The translations under genes and the position numbers were made by a program. A model generated the notes under the pieces. It was given only the letters and a program-made list of their open reading frames with translations, was not told the DNA's origin and ran no database searches. Below are positions 63,390-64,000 of a DNA stretch of 64,000 bases, in pieces. The DNA is from Streptococcus suis (GTDB lineage Bacteria > Bacillota > Bacilli > Lactobacillales > Streptococcaceae), in assembly GCF_024509525.1 (NCBI RefSeq), contig NZ_JAMWEM010000005.1, positions 1 through 64,000 of the forward strand. Reading direction: 5' to 3'. Within the stretch, counting starts at the first letter, position 1. Each line of letters opens with the position of its first letter.

Positions 63390-64000
63390 ATGGCTTATGT
63401 AGTAGCTGTTGTTGGTGCGACTGGTGCAGTTGGTGCCCAAATGATTAAAATGTTGGAAGAATCAACTCTTCCAATCGAGAAAGTACGTTTCTTGGCTTCT
63501 GCTCGTTCAGCAGGCAAGACCTTGCAGTTCAAGGGACAGGACATTGTCATCGAAGAAACAACAGAGACAGCTTTTGAAGGAGTGGATATTGCCCTCTTCT
63601 CAGCTGGTGGTTCTACATCTGCCAAGTATGCTCCATACGCAGTAAAAGCAGGAGCGGTTGTCGTTGATAACACCTCTTATTTCCGTCAAAATCCAGATGT
63701 ACCTTTGGTTGTTCCTGAGGTGAATGCTCACGCGCTTGATAATCACAATGGTATCATCGCCTGCCCGAACTGTTCAACTATTCAAATGATGGTCGCGCTT
63801 GAACCTGTCCGTCAGAAGTGGGGCTTGGAGCGGATCATTGTATCCACTTATCAGGCAGTCTCTGGTGCTGGTATGGGAGCTATCTTAGAAACACAAGCTC
63901 AATTACGTGCAGTCTTAAATGATGGAGTAGAGCCAAAAGCGGTAGAAGCAAATATTCTTCCTTCTGGTGGCGATAAGAAACACTATCCAATCGGCTTCAA
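63390..64000 (+). CDS. asd: Aspartate-semialdehyde dehydrogenase (3' end outside the window)
   Basis: The first 203 codons of Asd, which reduces aspartyl phosphate to the semialdehyde for lysine/diaminopimelate, threonine and methionine. NADP motif [12 protein letters not shown] (about 8-19), [12 protein letters not shown] and the catalytic Cys128 in CPNCSTIQ are intact. AAAGGAG precedes the ATG. The frame runs off the window end. Confidence 0.96.
   Translation, partial: MAYVVAVVGATGAVGAQMIKMLEESTLPIEKVRFLASARSAGKTLQFKGQDIVIEETTETAFEGVDIALFSAGGSTSAKYAPYAVKAGAVVVDNTSYFRQNPDVPLVVPEVNAHALDNHNGIIACPNCSTIQMMVALEPVRQKWGLERIIVSTYQAVSGAGMGAILETQAQLRAVLNDGVEPKAVEANILPSGGDKKHYPIGF

Overview
The window looks like a chromosome segment of a low-GC streptococcus, most probably Streptococcus suis or a close relative. 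The main reasons are a CiaR/CiaH pair nearly identical in its motifs to the pneumococcal system, sortase A directly behind gyrA, the prs - cysteine desulfurase - DUF1831 - rex - radC order, the CYTH / small alarmone synthetase / NAD kinase / pseudouridine synthase / pta block, an asd leader RNA, and many extended -10 promoters (TGnTATAAT). The species call is inferred from recognised families and gene order, not from a search.

Layout. 0-4.2 kb is a decayed accessory island: an unassigned small protein, a UvrD-type helicase cut off at its 5' end but carrying two complete PD-(D/E)XK nuclease modules, an AbaSI-type modification-dependent endonuclease, and broken DUF5960-like and YolD-like genes. 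4.2-12.2 kb holds an LtrA-family membrane protein and a sugar locus: PRD activator, PTS EIIA/EIIB/EIIC, a GatZ/KbaZ-family protein, a wrecked fructose-6-phosphate aldolase gene and a HAD phosphatase. 12.3-15 kb has a small glycine-rich repeat protein behind a CiaR-type promoter, then ciaRH. 15-25 kb holds rpsT, coaA and a nucleoside salvage/uptake operon (RsmC-like methyltransferase, pdp, deoC, cdd, BMP lipoprotein, ABC transporter). 25-36 kb is core: ldh, gyrA, srtA, radC, rex, cysteine desulfurase, prs, CYTH protein, relQ, NAD kinase, pseudouridine synthase. 36-45 kb has pta, a heterodimeric ABC exporter, a thioesterase, a MutY without Fe-S cysteines, a 0.7-kb gene-free stretch and pgm. 45-51 kb has the pantothenate/CoA genes, fhs, a PrsW-type protease and an RclA/Har-like flavoprotein reductase. 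51-59 kb is a defence locus: complete type I restriction-modification (hsdR-hsdM-hsdS) followed without a gap by a two-gene membrane protein + KwaB-like pair resembling Kiwa. 59-64 kb has a helical protein, a Fic protein with 12-bp repeats, a DUF5052-like lipoprotein, an acetyltransferase, an AlkD-like protein, a DUF1905 protein, the asd RNA and the start of asd.

How the parts work together: deoxyribonucleosides enter through the BMP/Nup transporter and are split and degraded by Pdp, DeoC and Cdd. PanT, CoaA, CoaB and CoaC form a split pantothenate-to-CoA route. The hsd genes plus the Kiwa-like pair appear to be one transcriptional unit giving layered phage defence, while the first 4 kb is the ruin of another defence set. 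The most promising undescribed element is the roughly 575-nt transcription unit at 42.76-43.33 kb. It has an A/T-tract UP-like element, a consensus promoter overlapped by a CcpA-like site, many self-complementary segments, an intrinsic terminator and no credible protein. I could not match it to an RNA family I know.
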